A stretch of 64,000 bases of DNA from Zhengitettix transpicula (GCA_037074705.1 CM073594.1:80415009-80479008), one strand, 5' to 3'. Shown: positions 32,848-43,835, counted from the stretch's first letter. Program-made: numbers and translations. Notes: a model not told the origin generated them from the sequence alone.

Positions 32848-33160
32848 ATCAAATCCCTTCCTATGCTATTAAAAGGGAGTTGCCACTATGTGGTTTACCC
32901 TCAAGTAGCCTTTTACCCTAAAAAAAAGGTAAACCTCTCTCCCACCATCGAAAGTGCGTGGGACAAGTAACCAATGCCCGACCTACCTGATCAGGTTTTC
33001 CCTGCATCACTTTTAGGTGAATTGCCGGGTAGGATCCTTAAACAATAGTCCGGGGGCCCTAGTTAACCATTGGCTACCTTCCTTTATCCTGTGCTGTAAG
33101 AGGAGAGTTGTCACTATGTGAATTACCCTATACATAGCTTGTCTACACCTAAAAAAAAAT
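32848..33160 (+). mobile_element. Rep-A fragments 12a and 12b
   Basis: The first piece, to about 32928, holds only the last ~80 bp (CCTTCCTATGCTATTAAAAG to CCTTTTACCC plus eight A). The second starts ACCTCTCTCCCACCATCG, has a deletion around CTTTATCCTGTGCTG, and ends TAGCTTGTCTACACC-TAAAAAAAAA at 33160. Confidence 0.85.
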
Positions 33161-33787
33161 TGACAGCCACAGGTGAACCTTCCCAGACAGCTCTGTAGGA
33201 AGCTACCTTGCATCCTCCTTTCACTCCCTTTCCTGTGCTATAAGAGGGGAGTTGTCACTATGTGGATTATCCTATACATAGCTTGTCTACAACTCAAAAA
33301 GAAACAAATGGACAGCGACAGGTGAACCTTCCCAAACAGCTCTGTAGGAAGCTACCTTGCTGTACCTTTCCGCATCCCCCTTTCACTCCCTTTCCTGTTA
33401 TATAAGAGGGAAGTTTTAACTATGTGGATTACCTTGTACATAGCTTGTCTACACCTCAAAAAGAAAAAATTGGACAGTCACAGGTGAACCTTCCCAGACA
33501 GCTCTGTAGGAAGCTACCTTGCTGTACCTTTCCGCATCCCCCTTTCACTCCCTTTCTTGTTATATAAGAGGGAAGTTGTAACTATGTGGATTACCTTGTA
33601 CATAGCTTGTCTACACCTCAAATTAAAAAATTGGACAGCGACAGGTAAACCTTCCCAGACAGCTCTGTAGGAAGCTACCTTGCTGTACCTTTCCGCATCC
33701 CCCTTTCACTCCCTTTCCTTTGCTATAAGAGGGGAGTTGTCACTATGTGGATTACCGTATTCATAGCGTGTCTACACCTTCTTTTTG
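33161..33787 (+). repeat. Tandem array of ~155-160 bp units derived from Rep-A
   Basis: Four units start with GACAGC/TCACAGGTGAACC at about 33163, 33311, 33473 and 33634, and a fifth GACAGCCA begins at 33788 (spacings 148, 162, 161 and 154). Each unit joins a Rep-A head piece (CAGGTGAACCTTCCCAGACA, GCTCTGTAGGAAGCTACC) to the Rep-A end (CCTTTCACTCCCTTTCC through TAGCTTGTCTACACCTCAAA). The central ~350 bp of Rep-A are deleted. The units share the deletion, so the array arose by amplification of one deleted copy. Confidence 0.9.
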
Positions 33788-35080
33788 GACAGCCAGTGTG
33801 TGTTTGTGTGTGTTTTTTGGGAGACAGGACAGTCAGAGTTTGTCTTTGGGAAGCAGAGGAATATGTAGCGATGTAACCGTGTAGGGAGGCTGGTCAGAGA
33901 GAGTCTGTGGTGGTTTAATTCAGCAAAAGTGTAAGTTGAATATATCAGAGCAAACTGAGTCTGAAAATGCGTACAAAAGCAAAGCAGAAAGGCGCCTAAA
34001 GTGTTGGAAAGTGAGACGATAATAAAATCAGTGCTAAGGCCTGTTAATGAAATTAGTGTTCTATAAAAATTAAAATAATCGCCTGTTCGCAAACCGGAGC
34101 AGCTCTAAATAAATGGTATGTATAGAACAAAACACTTTCTACTGTAAATCTTTACGTAAATTAGCGCCAGTATTCTATAATATTGTCTGACATTTCTACA
34201 GTTTGTGTTGTTAGATTCTTTGTGTGAAATTTTTTGTTATTGTAAATTAAATTCATATTTTTCTTTTGTAACATCGGTGAAATTTGAAAATCAATATATT
34301 TATTATAGTCCCTATAAGCCGCCCTGATATTTAGATTCTCATGAAAACTGAGGCATTTACTTGAAACGTAACTCACATTTGTCAATAAAATAATCTTTTG
34401 TTATCTCGTAAAAAAAATTGGTTTAATTTCATGGTAAAATCACGTAAACTTTCTTCCTTTTGTTTTATTTAATTTGTATATTACATAACTTGGCTGTCCT
34501 AACGTGTGGGCCTTAATTTTAATTTGTTGACTTAACTTTCCTTTTAATTAAAAGCGTCTACCGCAATATATATAATACAAAATATTATACATGTTCAGTT
34601 TGATTTATGACAATAATACTGTTTTGCATTACTGAAGGTGATCTTATATTACACACGTGTGGTATTATCGTATACAAAGGTGTGTGTGTGTATGTGATTC
34701 TAAATATGATATTGATATGGAAAAAAATTAGGTCTGTGACTTATTTGTCGTTTAAATAACTGAGATAAGCAGGTTAATCATTTTTTAATTGAATCAAGTA
34801 ATTAAATTGGAGATTTAAAGTAAAGTGAAGACAACTCGTGTATTTAGTTTTCTTTCATTTGAATTTATGTATTTTTTGTAAATTATAGTAAATTACTTTG
34901 AAACCCGATAGTACGTTAAAAAGAGAATTAAATTCTCTACAACTTTCCTTCGATGAGAAATTAGTGTACGAGCGACCGTTTTGGAGATATCAGGAGTTAA
35001 AACGTCATAATGGTTTTAACGGAATATTAACCATAAAGAATAATACTGAAGGTAATTAAATTCAGTGTTATATTGGAAAA
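33788..35080. other. Unassigned interior of the candidate TTAA element
   Basis: TG-rich start (GTGTGTTTGTGTGTG near 33797), then AT-rich sequence. The minus-strand frames at 33772-34092 and 34161-34385 have no recognisable domain. Confidence 0.4.
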
Positions 35081-35389
35081 AAGTGACTAGGGATCCTCAA
35101 GAGCCTTTGAACTACGTTGAAAACAGAATTGAGATTGAAAAACGTGATAGGGCATGACAGCAGACGTGTGCGAGCGCAGATCACAGATACGTGACAGCGC
35201 GAGAAAACGCGTGATATCGCAGTCACGTGACGTACCGTGATAGAACTAAGTCTCTGACACCATTGCCAGTATAACACACTTTTGGGACTTCATGTCAAGT
35301 CACGTGATAGCACGTGACGTGATAGCATGTGTCTGCCTACTTTGATTAATTTTTACTTTATTAGAGTACGCGGACTGTTAAAGTCTTTG

Positions 35390-36430
35390 TCATTGTGCCG
35401 GGAGTATATTTAACTCTTTGACTGAACCGGGCCTTTCTTTTTTACTCTCTCAAGGTACTGGTAGAAATAATGTCCAAATGCAAGTATGTACCGGGAGTCT
35501 TTCTGACTCTCTTAACGCAACTGAAGTACTGTTGTCTGTCTTAAGGTATCGCGAGTATATTTTATTCTCAACCAGCAAGAAGTGATTTTATCTCTTTTGA
35601 TGAACTAAGGGTAATTTTGACTACCGGTATTGTTTTACATTCACTTAAGATACGAGGAGTATTTTTGAGTCTCTTAAGGTATGGAAAATAATTTATGATT
35701 ACACGGATTATTTTTTAATCTTAATGGCACCGGGAATATTTTAGACGCTCTTAATGTGTCAACATAATGTTTAGAAATATTTCGGTACCTGGAGATGTTC
35801 TACGAATATTTTTGTCTCCCCTGGGCGGTCGAAAGTTTTTTTTATTTTCTTAAATTCCCTGGAGTATTTTTGACTCTATCGGATTAACGGGACTAATTTT
35901 GACCCTCTTAACGGATCGGGAATATTTTCGATTCTCTGAAGTTAACTGAAGTATTATTGCTTCTATTAGGGTACCAAGGATTATTTTCGACCGTTTTAGG
36001 AGACCGGAATGTTTTTTGACTCTCTTAAACTGGAGAATTATTGTCTCGCTTAAGGTACAGGATTATCTTGATGCCACTCCGACTACTGGTAGTATTTTAC
36101 ATTTCCGTAAGTTACCGGAATTAATTTTTACTCTCAACGTTCCGAGAGTTTTTCAATCTTCAAATTCCGGAAAAAATTTGACTCTATCAGGGAACCGGGA
36201 ACATTTTTAGATCCCTTAGGGTGCGAAAGGTATTTTCGTTACTCAATTGGGGTACTGTGAGTATTTTTTATTCTCTCAAAGTCCCTCAAGTATGGTCCCC
36301 CGGATTAATTTTTACTTTTCAAAGAGATAGGGGAGTATTTATTTCTGCCTTATTTTACCGTATTTCATAACTCTATTAGCGTACGGGAAGTGTTTTAGGT
36401 GTTTTCAGTATATCGGCAGTATATTTGTAA
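35390..36430 (-). repeat. Degenerate 33-38 bp minisatellite inside a Rep-B copy
   Basis: About 28-30 diverged units of the form GTACCGGGAGTATTTTTGAC then TCTCTTAAG occupy about 1 kb. Examples with good matches are at 35395, 35494, 35651 and 35864. A short reversed version lies at 44540-44690 inside another Rep-B copy, again just after the head. Unit length varies, so it is not coding. Confidence 0.75.
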
Positions 36431-36641
36431 CTGTTTCAAGATGGCTTGAAGATACAGTGATTATGATGAAATTAATATTTGGTGGTAATTAGTAGATTAG
36501 GTTACGTGAAATGTAAATGTTCATAAATTTTATGCTCGTGATGTCATTTAAATCACGTCTTGACTAAATTAATGTCGAATTAAGTACATTTCCGGGGTTA
36601 TATAAATAAATACCAGGGTAACGCCGTGCGTCCAGCTAGTA
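36431..36641 (-). repeat. Rep-B head, reversed
   Basis: Reversed, the sequence ends CCAGCTAGTAAAT at 36641, so the minus strand begins ACTAGCTGGACGCACGGCGT. It continues with TATTTATTTATATAACCCCG and TTAGTCAAGA, matching the subtype at 23213. It is continuous with the minisatellite to its left. Confidence 0.65.
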
Positions 36642-37260
36642 AATATATATAATTACCATCTGACATATTGACATTAATTGGCGAACGTTACAAAACATGA
36701 CTTTTACTGTCTGGACTGATATTTAGTTCGCTTTACGGTGTAGCGTGATAGTTTTATTATTGATATATATATTTTTCATTTTAATATAATTAAATGTTAG
36801 CAAGGGTTGAGAGCTTGGTAAGTAGGAATTTGACCAGGCGCCGCCGTGGCGGATATACTATCCCTAAAGTCTGGTCTTAGGCACGTAGGCTGTTGACACT
36901 CGGAAGTTACCTGGACTTTCGCACCGTGGGAAACGTCTCTCCAAAAATCCCAGAAATTGAATTAACACGTGACTACCTGAACCAATCACATTTTTTGGTT
37001 CAGGAAAGATCGATCGAAAATTTGTCGAGAACATCGATATTTCACATCCAGCGAAGGGACTGTAAAGAAAGTGTAGAGCAGACTCCTCAACGAACCGTCG
37101 CCAGGGACGGACGTACAGCCCCAAACTTGCATCATCCAGAGGACTTGGAGGGATCGAGGGTGCCACATGATCACGGCCAGAGATCAACGCGAGGTAACTG
37201 CCAAGTGTCTCAATCCTTGACGCGCCTGGGGGAATTACCGGAAACCAAGGTTTAACTTGG
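36642..37260. other. Unassigned; GC-richer block 36830-37260
   Basis: The block 36830-37260 is clearly less AT-rich and has long frames on both strands (36893-37255 plus, 120 codons; 36864-37187 minus, 107 codons). The peptides match nothing I recognise. An inverted repeat GAACCAATCACATTTTTTGG...TTC is near 36978. It could be part of an LTR, a decayed gene or a processed sequence. Confidence 0.3.
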
Positions 37261-38505
37261 GATTAAGGGATACGATTGTTTTGCCCGGCGAGTTGAACAC
37301 GCATAATTTGTATTTATTTTATTTAAGTTTATGTTCAGTTAAATAATTAATAAATTCTTGAAAATATCCCTTTACTTTATCATTTAATAAACCTATCACT
37401 ACAACGGATACGAGTTTTAAGGATATTAAAACTGATATCCATTTTAAAAAGTTTATATTTACGTAATTTACTATTATTTTAGGAGGTTTTCATTAGCAGG
37501 AAAATAAAAGCTTAGTTGTCCAGAAGGTGAGACAATATACTTATAATAGAAGTATTAAAGAAAGAAATTATTTTTTACTAAAACAATCAACTTATATGCA
37601 ACATGCGAAACTAATAATCAAAATCTTAACTTATAAACAGGTTATAGAGTAGACAATTGTGCGAACGCCCGGTATTGTGCACAGTTTATCCGGTTCCCGT
37701 AAAAACGGATTAGCTGCTAGTTCAATACCTTTATTTTCCCATAGTGATTTGTCCAACCCACGTGGTTTTCCTCTGAAGAACTATCCCAGGATATGAATCT
37801 CATTTTATCTACTGTTCTTATTGCCTCTACAATTATTATCCCATTTGTACGATTCCATTTACCGTCCTTTTTCCAGCACTACATTTCAGTTATGCCTTTA
37901 AGCTTAATTAAATTGGCCAAAGGTTGCTTTAATCGAAATTTTTTAGTGTTCAAAAACCTGTTTGCAACATTTCCACCACCTGGGCGAGTCCTTTATCCAA
38001 ATAATAATCACAATTTCAGATTTACCTCGAGCAGAAGGGAAAATCTGAACTATTGAATGTCTAATTCGATGTCAAAGAACTTATAATTACTAAAACGACT
38101 TTCTCTAAGATATTATCTATAAAACTTTAAGTATAAGGTTTGGTGTTTATTTTCGTTAAGTTTTTTGTTTTATATATTTATTCTGGGAGAACCTGACGTT
38201 TAGTCACAGATGGTAGCAGTGGAAGGATAAATAGTTACACTCGTGAAAAACATCCGCAAATTGAGTGCAGCAAACAGAAAAATCATCAATGCATCAAAGC
38301 GTGGAGTGTTTCCAAAACTTTTGAGGCCTCATTTCCTTGCGTGTACAACGCGCCAGCTAACAACAAACAAAAGAATAGCGTCCACATATACACGTATAAA
38401 CTGTGCGTCGGAGGAAAGAAACAAAGGAATAACTCTCAACGGCGGCGCGGTGGTGATGCTCAGCTCGTGAATATTTCAAATTGTTTAAATTGCACTCATA
38501 AAATT
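37261..38505. other. Unassigned, mostly AT-rich
   Basis: A plus-strand frame of 87 codons (37793-38056) and another of 75 (38243-38470) show no known similarity. Words near 37840 (CCATTTACCGTCC) vaguely resemble the Rep-B subtype at 24930, so part may be a decayed Rep-B. Confidence 0.3.
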
Positions 38506-38850
38506 AAAACCGTGCAATTACGGTCGTTTGCATAGCGAGGGGTCCCTCGGGGGATACACTAGATGCACACGCACAGTGGCCCTTTGTGGCGAGACAGGGC
38601 TGTTTCCCGGGGCCGTTACTTGCATTCGCCCTTTTGTTGTGCGGATGCGTGTGCACGGGACACGGGGGTAAAGCCACTCCGACTCCGGGGTGGGTGAGAA
38701 TGGGACTAATTGTTTTACTGCTTCCAAGTGAACTGCAGCTAACACACGGACGTCTGCCTGACACGTGACGCGGTGGGGGACAACTTAAATCCAGAAACGC
38801 TCGCCACTCTTTACACTCGAAGAAAACAGACCTGTATGGAGTCATTGAAA
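38506..38850. other. GC- and CpG-rich island
   Basis: About 345 bp that are GC-rich and rich in CpG within AT-rich DNA. Examples are CGAGGGGTCCCTCGGGGG near 38535 (with a GGTCCCTCGGGG palindrome) and GTGACGCGGTGGGGGAC near 38765. Overlapping frames occur on both strands (minus 113 and 75 codons). It is single-copy in the window. It may be a host promoter or exon, or the GC-rich core of an unrecognised element. Confidence 0.35.
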
Positions 38851-39058
38851 AATAACAATGTAAGGGCTTAGAATTGTACAGGTGACAAGTGGTAACGTAC
38901 GTATTTACGCGTGGTTTAAATATTTTTTCATTAAACTGCAGATAGGAAGTATGTTGAATTCGCGTTGATGAAAGGAATTTCCAAAATTACCAGCAGCCGA
39001 CGGCCGGATTTAATCGGCTCTATTACGTCGAAACCGATGGTTTCGACTAGCAAAGAAA

Positions 39059-39612
39059 CTTTTTTTTAAGGTGTAGACAGGCTACATGAGGGTAATCCAC
39101 ATAATGGCAACTCCCCTTTAATAGCATAGGAAGGGATTTGGAAGGGGGATGCGGAAGGGTAGAGGAAGGCAGCCAAGGGTTAACTAGGGCCCCGGGCTAT
39201 GGTTTAAGGATACTACTCGGCAATTCGCCTAAGTGATGCAGGGAAAACCCTAGAAAGACCTGCATCAGGTAGGCCGGACATTTGGTACTTGTTCCATGCC
39301 CTTCCGATGGCGGAAGAGGGGTTTTCTGTGGGGTCACAGTTTTTCCTTCGCCGTGCCTCAACCGGTTTAGGAGGCAGCTGGCCGACTAGTCCAATAGGAA
39401 TAGCGGACAACTCTTACCGTATGCCCAAGGTCTGCGACCCTGAAACATACACCTCTCAAAACAGGCCGATGTGCCTCGGCATGTGGGAACCATAGTTCAA
39501 AAAAACCAGAGAGATGTAAAGGCATCTCCAAAGGTAGCCTCGGCTAAAGCTCTCTGGGAAGGTTCACCTGCGAGAGAATTCTCTCCCAGGCTTCCTTCAA
39601 GGGCAAAGGAAC
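39059..39612 (-). mobile_element. Rep-A copy 13
   Basis: Full-length. T tract then AAGGTGTAGACAGGCTACAT, mixing the two end subtypes (TGTAGACAGG plus CTACATGAGG), and all body landmarks. It ends GCGAGAGAATTCTCTCCCAG, a near-perfect hairpin. Confidence 0.9.
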
Positions 39613-39824
39613 CATTTTTTTTAGGTTTAAACAGGCTATGTTTAGGGTAATCCACATAGTGGCAACTCCCCTCTTATATCATAGGAAGGGATTTGGAAGG
39701 GGGATGCGGAAGGGTAGAGGAAGGTAGCCAAGGGTAAACTATGGCCCCCGGGCAATGGTTTAAGGTTTCTACTCGGTAATTTGCCTAAACGTGATGCAGG
39801 GAAAACCCTAGAAGAACCTGCATT
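39613..39824 (-). mobile_element. Rep-A copy 14, 5' truncated
   Basis: Starts at a T tract, TTTAGGTTTAAACAGGCTAT, and stops at AGAAGAACCTGCA where the T tract of the next copy begins. Break point similar to copies 7 and 8. Confidence 0.85.
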
Positions 39825-40336
39825 TTTTTTTTGGGGGGGGGGGGTAATAGGCTACATGAGGGTAATCCACGTTGTGGCAACTCCCCTTTAGTAGCATAGG
39901 AAGGGACTTGAAAGGGGGGATGCGGTTAGGTAGAAGAAGGCAGCCAAGGGTTAACTAGGGCCCCCGGGCTATGCTTTAAGGATCCTACCCGGCAATTCGC
40001 CTAAAAGTGATACAGGGAAAACCCTAGAAAACCTGCATCAGGTAGGTCGGGCATTTGGTACTTGTCCCACGCCATTCCGGTAGCGGGAGAGGAGTTTGCT
40101 GTGTCTCGACCAGTTTAGGAGGCAGCTGGCCGACTACTCCAATAGGAATAGCGGACAACTCTTACCGTATGCCCAACGTCTGTGACCCCGGAACATACAC
40201 TTCTCAAAACAGGCCGAGGTGCCTCGGCATGTGGGAACCTTAGTTCAAAAACGGAGAGGAAAAGGCATACCCAAAGGTAGCCCCTTCGTATCTCTCGTAA
40301 AAGGTTCTGCCTGCGAGAGAAAATCCCTCGCCATAT
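39825..40336 (-). mobile_element. Rep-A copy 15
   Basis: T tract followed by a G run (about 12 G) and TAATAGGCTACATGAGG. It runs to the far end CTGCGAGAGAAAATCCCTCG. A small deletion has removed CGACGCAGC-type sequence near 40100. Confidence 0.9.
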
Positions 40337-40415
40337 TTAGAAGAACCTGCATCAGGCAGGTCGGGCATTTCAACTTGTCCCACGCCCTTCGACGGCGGGA
40401 GAGAGGTTAGCTGTC
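40337..40415 (-). mobile_element. Rep-A fragment 16
   Basis: About 80 bp only, AGAAGAACCTGCATCAGGC to GGCGGGAGAGAGG, from the middle of the repeat, joined directly to copy 15. Confidence 0.75.
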
Positions 40416-41346
40416 GAGAATCGATTCTTATGAAAGAACCGTTCTCTAAAACGACTTAAGTACATAAAGATACGGCTCACAGTTCGAGTCGTAGGATCTT
40501 GAGCGAGTTTCTTGAGTTGGCTCGTGAGCGAGTCCTTATAGTCAAGATGTTGAAGAACTGATGGAGAGTGAGTTACTAGTCGTTGAGTTGAGGAAAGATT
40601 CTATTTGGTGGATGGTGTTTTGTCGCCGTAGATAACGTATTCTGATCTGAAGTTTCTAATTCGTACCCCGCCTACATGCAAGCTCATCTGCAGTCAGGAA
40701 GGGAGACTCTCTCTGATAGAAGCACTCGACATTATTCCGACTGCCGTCTTGGACTCTTCAGTTAAGTCTTTATTAAACTTTACCTTTATTTTCCTAGCAC
40801 TTTTTGATTTGTTCAAGTCTCTGGACGGTACTATAGATACCAAGAACTCTACGTATAATCTTTCCTATTTATTTTTCTAGATTGTTTTTCCTCTCGACAC
40901 AGAAGTATATACGGCCCAGGATTTTCCTCCGACCAAACGATTCAGTCGGATCATTTCCGTACCTTTGCTCAAAACTACGACGTGACTAACCTCAACCTTA
41001 TTTTAGTCTGTACGTTTTTGCGGGTACGATATTACGTAGTGCAATAACGAAGGAGAGGGTTTCAATCGGTTAATACTTTTGACCCGGATTCGTTATTACA
41101 TGTCATCTAAATGTGTCCTGACGTTACAACTGAACAAATTGTATGTATTAACAGCTAACGTTCTTTTTAATTCAGGAAACTTAACAGTTGTGATATTTGG
41201 ACATGTTGTACTGTGGAACATTTTGTTTCACCTCATGTACTTATGTTTTTTATTGGTTATTAATTTGGTTTCTCGGTCTCTTTCTTTCGGCGATGTTGGA
41301 TGTTATGTGGAGGAGAGGCAGCTGTATAGGATATTAACGGATTGGG
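40416..41346. other. Unassigned sequence
   Basis: No recognised repeat. The 117-codon frame 41079-41432 overlaps the start of the next feature in a different phase. Its hydrophobic N-terminal part has no similarity I can identify. Confidence 0.35.
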
Positions 41347-41925
41347 GTGAATTATGCCTTTTTTATATTGAAGAAGTATGTATTTCAAGAAAACGGAAAC
41401 AGGATCACTATAGCCTGGCTCTCGTCGCATAAGGACATAGTAGGGAAGGACAGGGCAGATCTAGCGAATATGGAAGCTGATCATCAAGGAAGATCCAGCA
41501 ACCTGCCAATCTGCACCAGCAGGGACTGCAGAGTAGGGCTCTACAAGGAACTGGAGGAAAAGTAGAGTAGACCTGTGAAACCAGAGGAATGCGGAGTCAC
41601 CCTCAGAAATGTCAGCAGCCTCAGAGAAATATCGCACTCGAAAGAACTATCTCGAAGGCAACAGGTTGTTGTAACCAGAATAAGAACATTCCACTCCAGT
41701 TTCACTCACTCATTCTTGATTTCCAGATCTCCGCAGCTGGTATGCAGCTCATGCAAGGAGCCCACAACAATTCGTCATGTCCTCTTTGACTGCCCCAAAT
41801 ATAGCGAGATAAGAAGATCAACCATAGCCGCCCATTCAATGATGGAGATTTGCAACTCATCAGCAGCAATAAACAACCATATAGACTTTACGATGAAAAG
41901 TGAGTTGTATAAAGTAATTTAATTG
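41347..41925 (+). pseudogene. RNase H and zinc knuckle end of a non-LTR retrotransposon
   Basis: One phase is open from 41347 to TAA near 41922 except for a single TAG at 41563-41565. NRITIAWLSSHKDIVGKDRA (about 41395-41455) is the RNase H C-terminus (W-x3-H-x2-x2-G-x2-x-A). The segment SKELSRRQQVVVTRIRTFH is followed by CSSCKEPTTIRHVLFDCPKY (41735-41805), a C-x2-C-x7-H-x4-C knuckle as in I/Outcast/Loner-type LINEs. The copy is 5' truncated. The 3' region carries GTCGCTAATGAC near 41957 and ends in TAATTAAAAAAAA at about 42008, so a true 3' end is present. Same family as 3926-4600 but better preserved. Confidence 0.85.
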
Positions 41926-42008
41926 TTATACAAATGTAGAACTTAACAGGTGTAAGTCGCTAATGACCCAAAGGTTACTTCGATATTAAACTGTAATTAA
42001 AAAAAAGT
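41926..42008 (+). other. 3' untranslated region and poly(A) of the RNase H element
   Basis: Ends with an eight- to nine-A tract, directly next to the 3' end of the oppositely oriented Jockey copy. Confidence 0.7.
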
Positions 42009-43005
42009 ATGTATTTGGTTAGTGTTTGCTGGACATATGGAATATTGAGGTCACCATGGGACCAAGTACCAGGGACAGTTTGTGATATAACGAAGGATTT
42101 TATTTTGGGATGTTTGGATCTTGTTGACGTGTGTTTTGGCTGCGGAACCGCAAATGTTACACCCGTACTTCCACAATGGAAAAGTAAGGAATATATAAAC
42201 TAATTTTTTCATAGAAAGGGATAAAGGAGAATTAGGTTTAATTAATGGGTTTAGTATTTTAAAGCGGTGATTAATTATTTTTAATGTGACTCGTGTTGGG
42301 ACCATGTTAGTTTTGAATCTATTACTAGTCCAAGGTATTTATGGTTTTGTTTGTTTGGAATGGGTGTGTTGTTAATATAGATATTGTTAGTGAATGGTAT
42401 ATTTTATAGGGCTAAAGGAAATGTGATGAATTTGTTTTGGTTTATGGTTATTCTCCAATTATTAACACAAATGGCTACATGGTTAATGGCAGTTTGCAGT
42501 TGTATTGTAGTCGATTCGTAGTCATGGGACTGACAAAGTATGACTATATCGTCAGCAAATATGGCAGTTTTAGTTGTGGTTGTTTGGGGGATATCATGGA
42601 TATGGATGGAATATAGGAGTGGGCCAAGGAGGGATATTTGATATTTGACAATGTAAGAACTGTTTGTAAGATACTTAGATAGGAGGTTAAAGTAGGGGGT
42701 GAATAGGTGAGGATTTAATTTGAAGAGGATTGAGGGATGGTGAACCTTGTCGAATGCTTTTTAGAATCCAAGAAAGTGGTTAGGCGTATATTTTTATTTT
42801 CAAGGGATGTGTTAATGTATTCTGTTACTACCTCAAGAAGTTGAGGACATGAGTTGTTGTTTCGGAATCCAAATTGTTGGTTAGGGATTAAGTGCGATAT
42901 TTGTTTTTTTAGTTGTGGTAAAAGAATTTTTTCGATACTTTTGACTGATTGGTCTGTAATTGTTTGGGTTGGCTTTTTGTTTATTTGGTTTGTTAGAGAA
43001 ATTAG
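42009..43005 (-). pseudogene. Jockey-like reverse transcriptase remnant, minus strand
   Basis: Minus strand, N to C. Near 42965-42900 it reads SVKSIEKILLPQLKKQIS. HLIPNQQFGFRNNNSCPQLL lies near 42890-42840, followed by NTSLENKNIRLTTFLDSKK with the usual F(D)KV motif eroded. The catalytic block IFADDIVILCQSHD is near 42565-42525, and KYLGLVIDSKLTWSQH near 42340-42295. AAKTHVNKIQTSQNKILRYI and NCPWY are at 42150-42060. The palm motif FADD is intact, but many frameshifts and stops interrupt the rest. The N-terminal endonuclease is missing, and the end of the frame sits at 42009-42050 against the poly(A) of the RNase H element. Confidence 0.85.
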
Positions 43006-43680
43006 TTTTAGAAAATAAATTTCTCCTTACCTTTACCTTCTTTCGTGTTACATAAATAACTACGAAATTATCGCAAGTCTTGTATGGGCTACATTAGGAT
43101 TTCTTCATGACTCACTTGGACTTTCCATCGGTACGTAGAGTGTTTTAAGAGTGTTCCGAGGTGACGAGGCTAGGTAGTGGGAGGGTACTCAGAAGCAGCC
43201 CTGGAGTCGGCTTTTCTTCTAGCACATCGCCGGCGTCTGCCCAATTTACGACTGCCTATTAAATTAGCAATGGAAATTCCTCGGCATGGCCTCAAGAATT
43301 ACGTTAACACACACACACACACTTCCACAAAAGCGAGTAGCCGCGGAGACGCCATTATGGGCTTTGCGATGCTGCCCTCTGTGATGGAATTTTATATGAC
43401 CGCAGGAGGAAGTACTGCGCTAAGGACGCGATAAGCTGTCAGGGTAAACACAAACCTTAGCGCTTTTGTAGAGGATTTTCAGGACGTTCTTGAGACGCGT
43501 CGTCCTTAACTCGTAAAGTAACACAACACGAACACTGACGGAATTACCTTGTTCGATAAAATAAGTAGAATTTGATTTTACACTTAAAAAATATTATCCC
43601 TACGAATATTACACTCACCCCTACGATATTCTAAGAACATTATATCGTCTCTATGAACCATCTGGATTTTGTAAACAAGT
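43006..43680. other. Unassigned; GC-richer block 43160-43440
   Basis: The block at 43160-43440 has an 85-codon plus-strand frame (43177-43434) with an (AC)n run at 43309-43321 and CpG-rich words (GTAGCCGCGGAGACGCC). I recognise no domain. It could be a host fragment; it is single-copy here. Confidence 0.3.
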
Positions 43681-43684
43681 CACT

Positions 43685-43835
43685 TATTTTAAGGGAATCT
43701 CAGTCGCTTTTGAGCTTGTTGCGGTTTATCGTTCTTACGGATCTTGCGTATTCTAATCCCATGACAAAAGCAACAATGATTGCAGAAACGTTGAGTGGTA
43801 TTTATATTATCTCATAATGTTGTTTGTTATTTGAC
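43685..43835 (+). mobile_element. Penelope-like element 3' end fragment
   Basis: GTCGCTTTTGAG, GGATCTTGCG and AGAAACGTTGAGTGGTATTT then ATATTATCTCA follow the same order as the PLE tails at 19070-19180 and 24640-24750. Decayed and non-coding. Confidence 0.5.

Larger units (their letters stand above)
32668..35345. mobile_element. Candidate TTAA-flanked element with CACGTGATAG-rich ends
   Basis: The left end after TTAA (32664-32667) is GGCGCAGACACACTGCTATC then ACGTCACGTGATAG. The right end, read in reverse from about 35338, is GGCAGACACATGCTATCACG then TCACGTGCTATCACGTGAC, with TTAA at 35346-35349, eight bases outside the match. TTAA duplications are typical of piggyBac- and Kolobok-type DNA transposons. 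More CACGTGA/GTGATAG words lie at 35140-35270. No transposase is visible. The interior contains Rep-A pieces and a tandem array, which would be later insertions. The eight-base offset weakens the case. Confidence 0.45.

Noticed and set aside
33161..33787. Tandem array as a CRISPR array
   Set aside because: Units of ~155-160 bp are continuous repeats without unique spacers, and they derive from Rep-A in a eukaryotic context.
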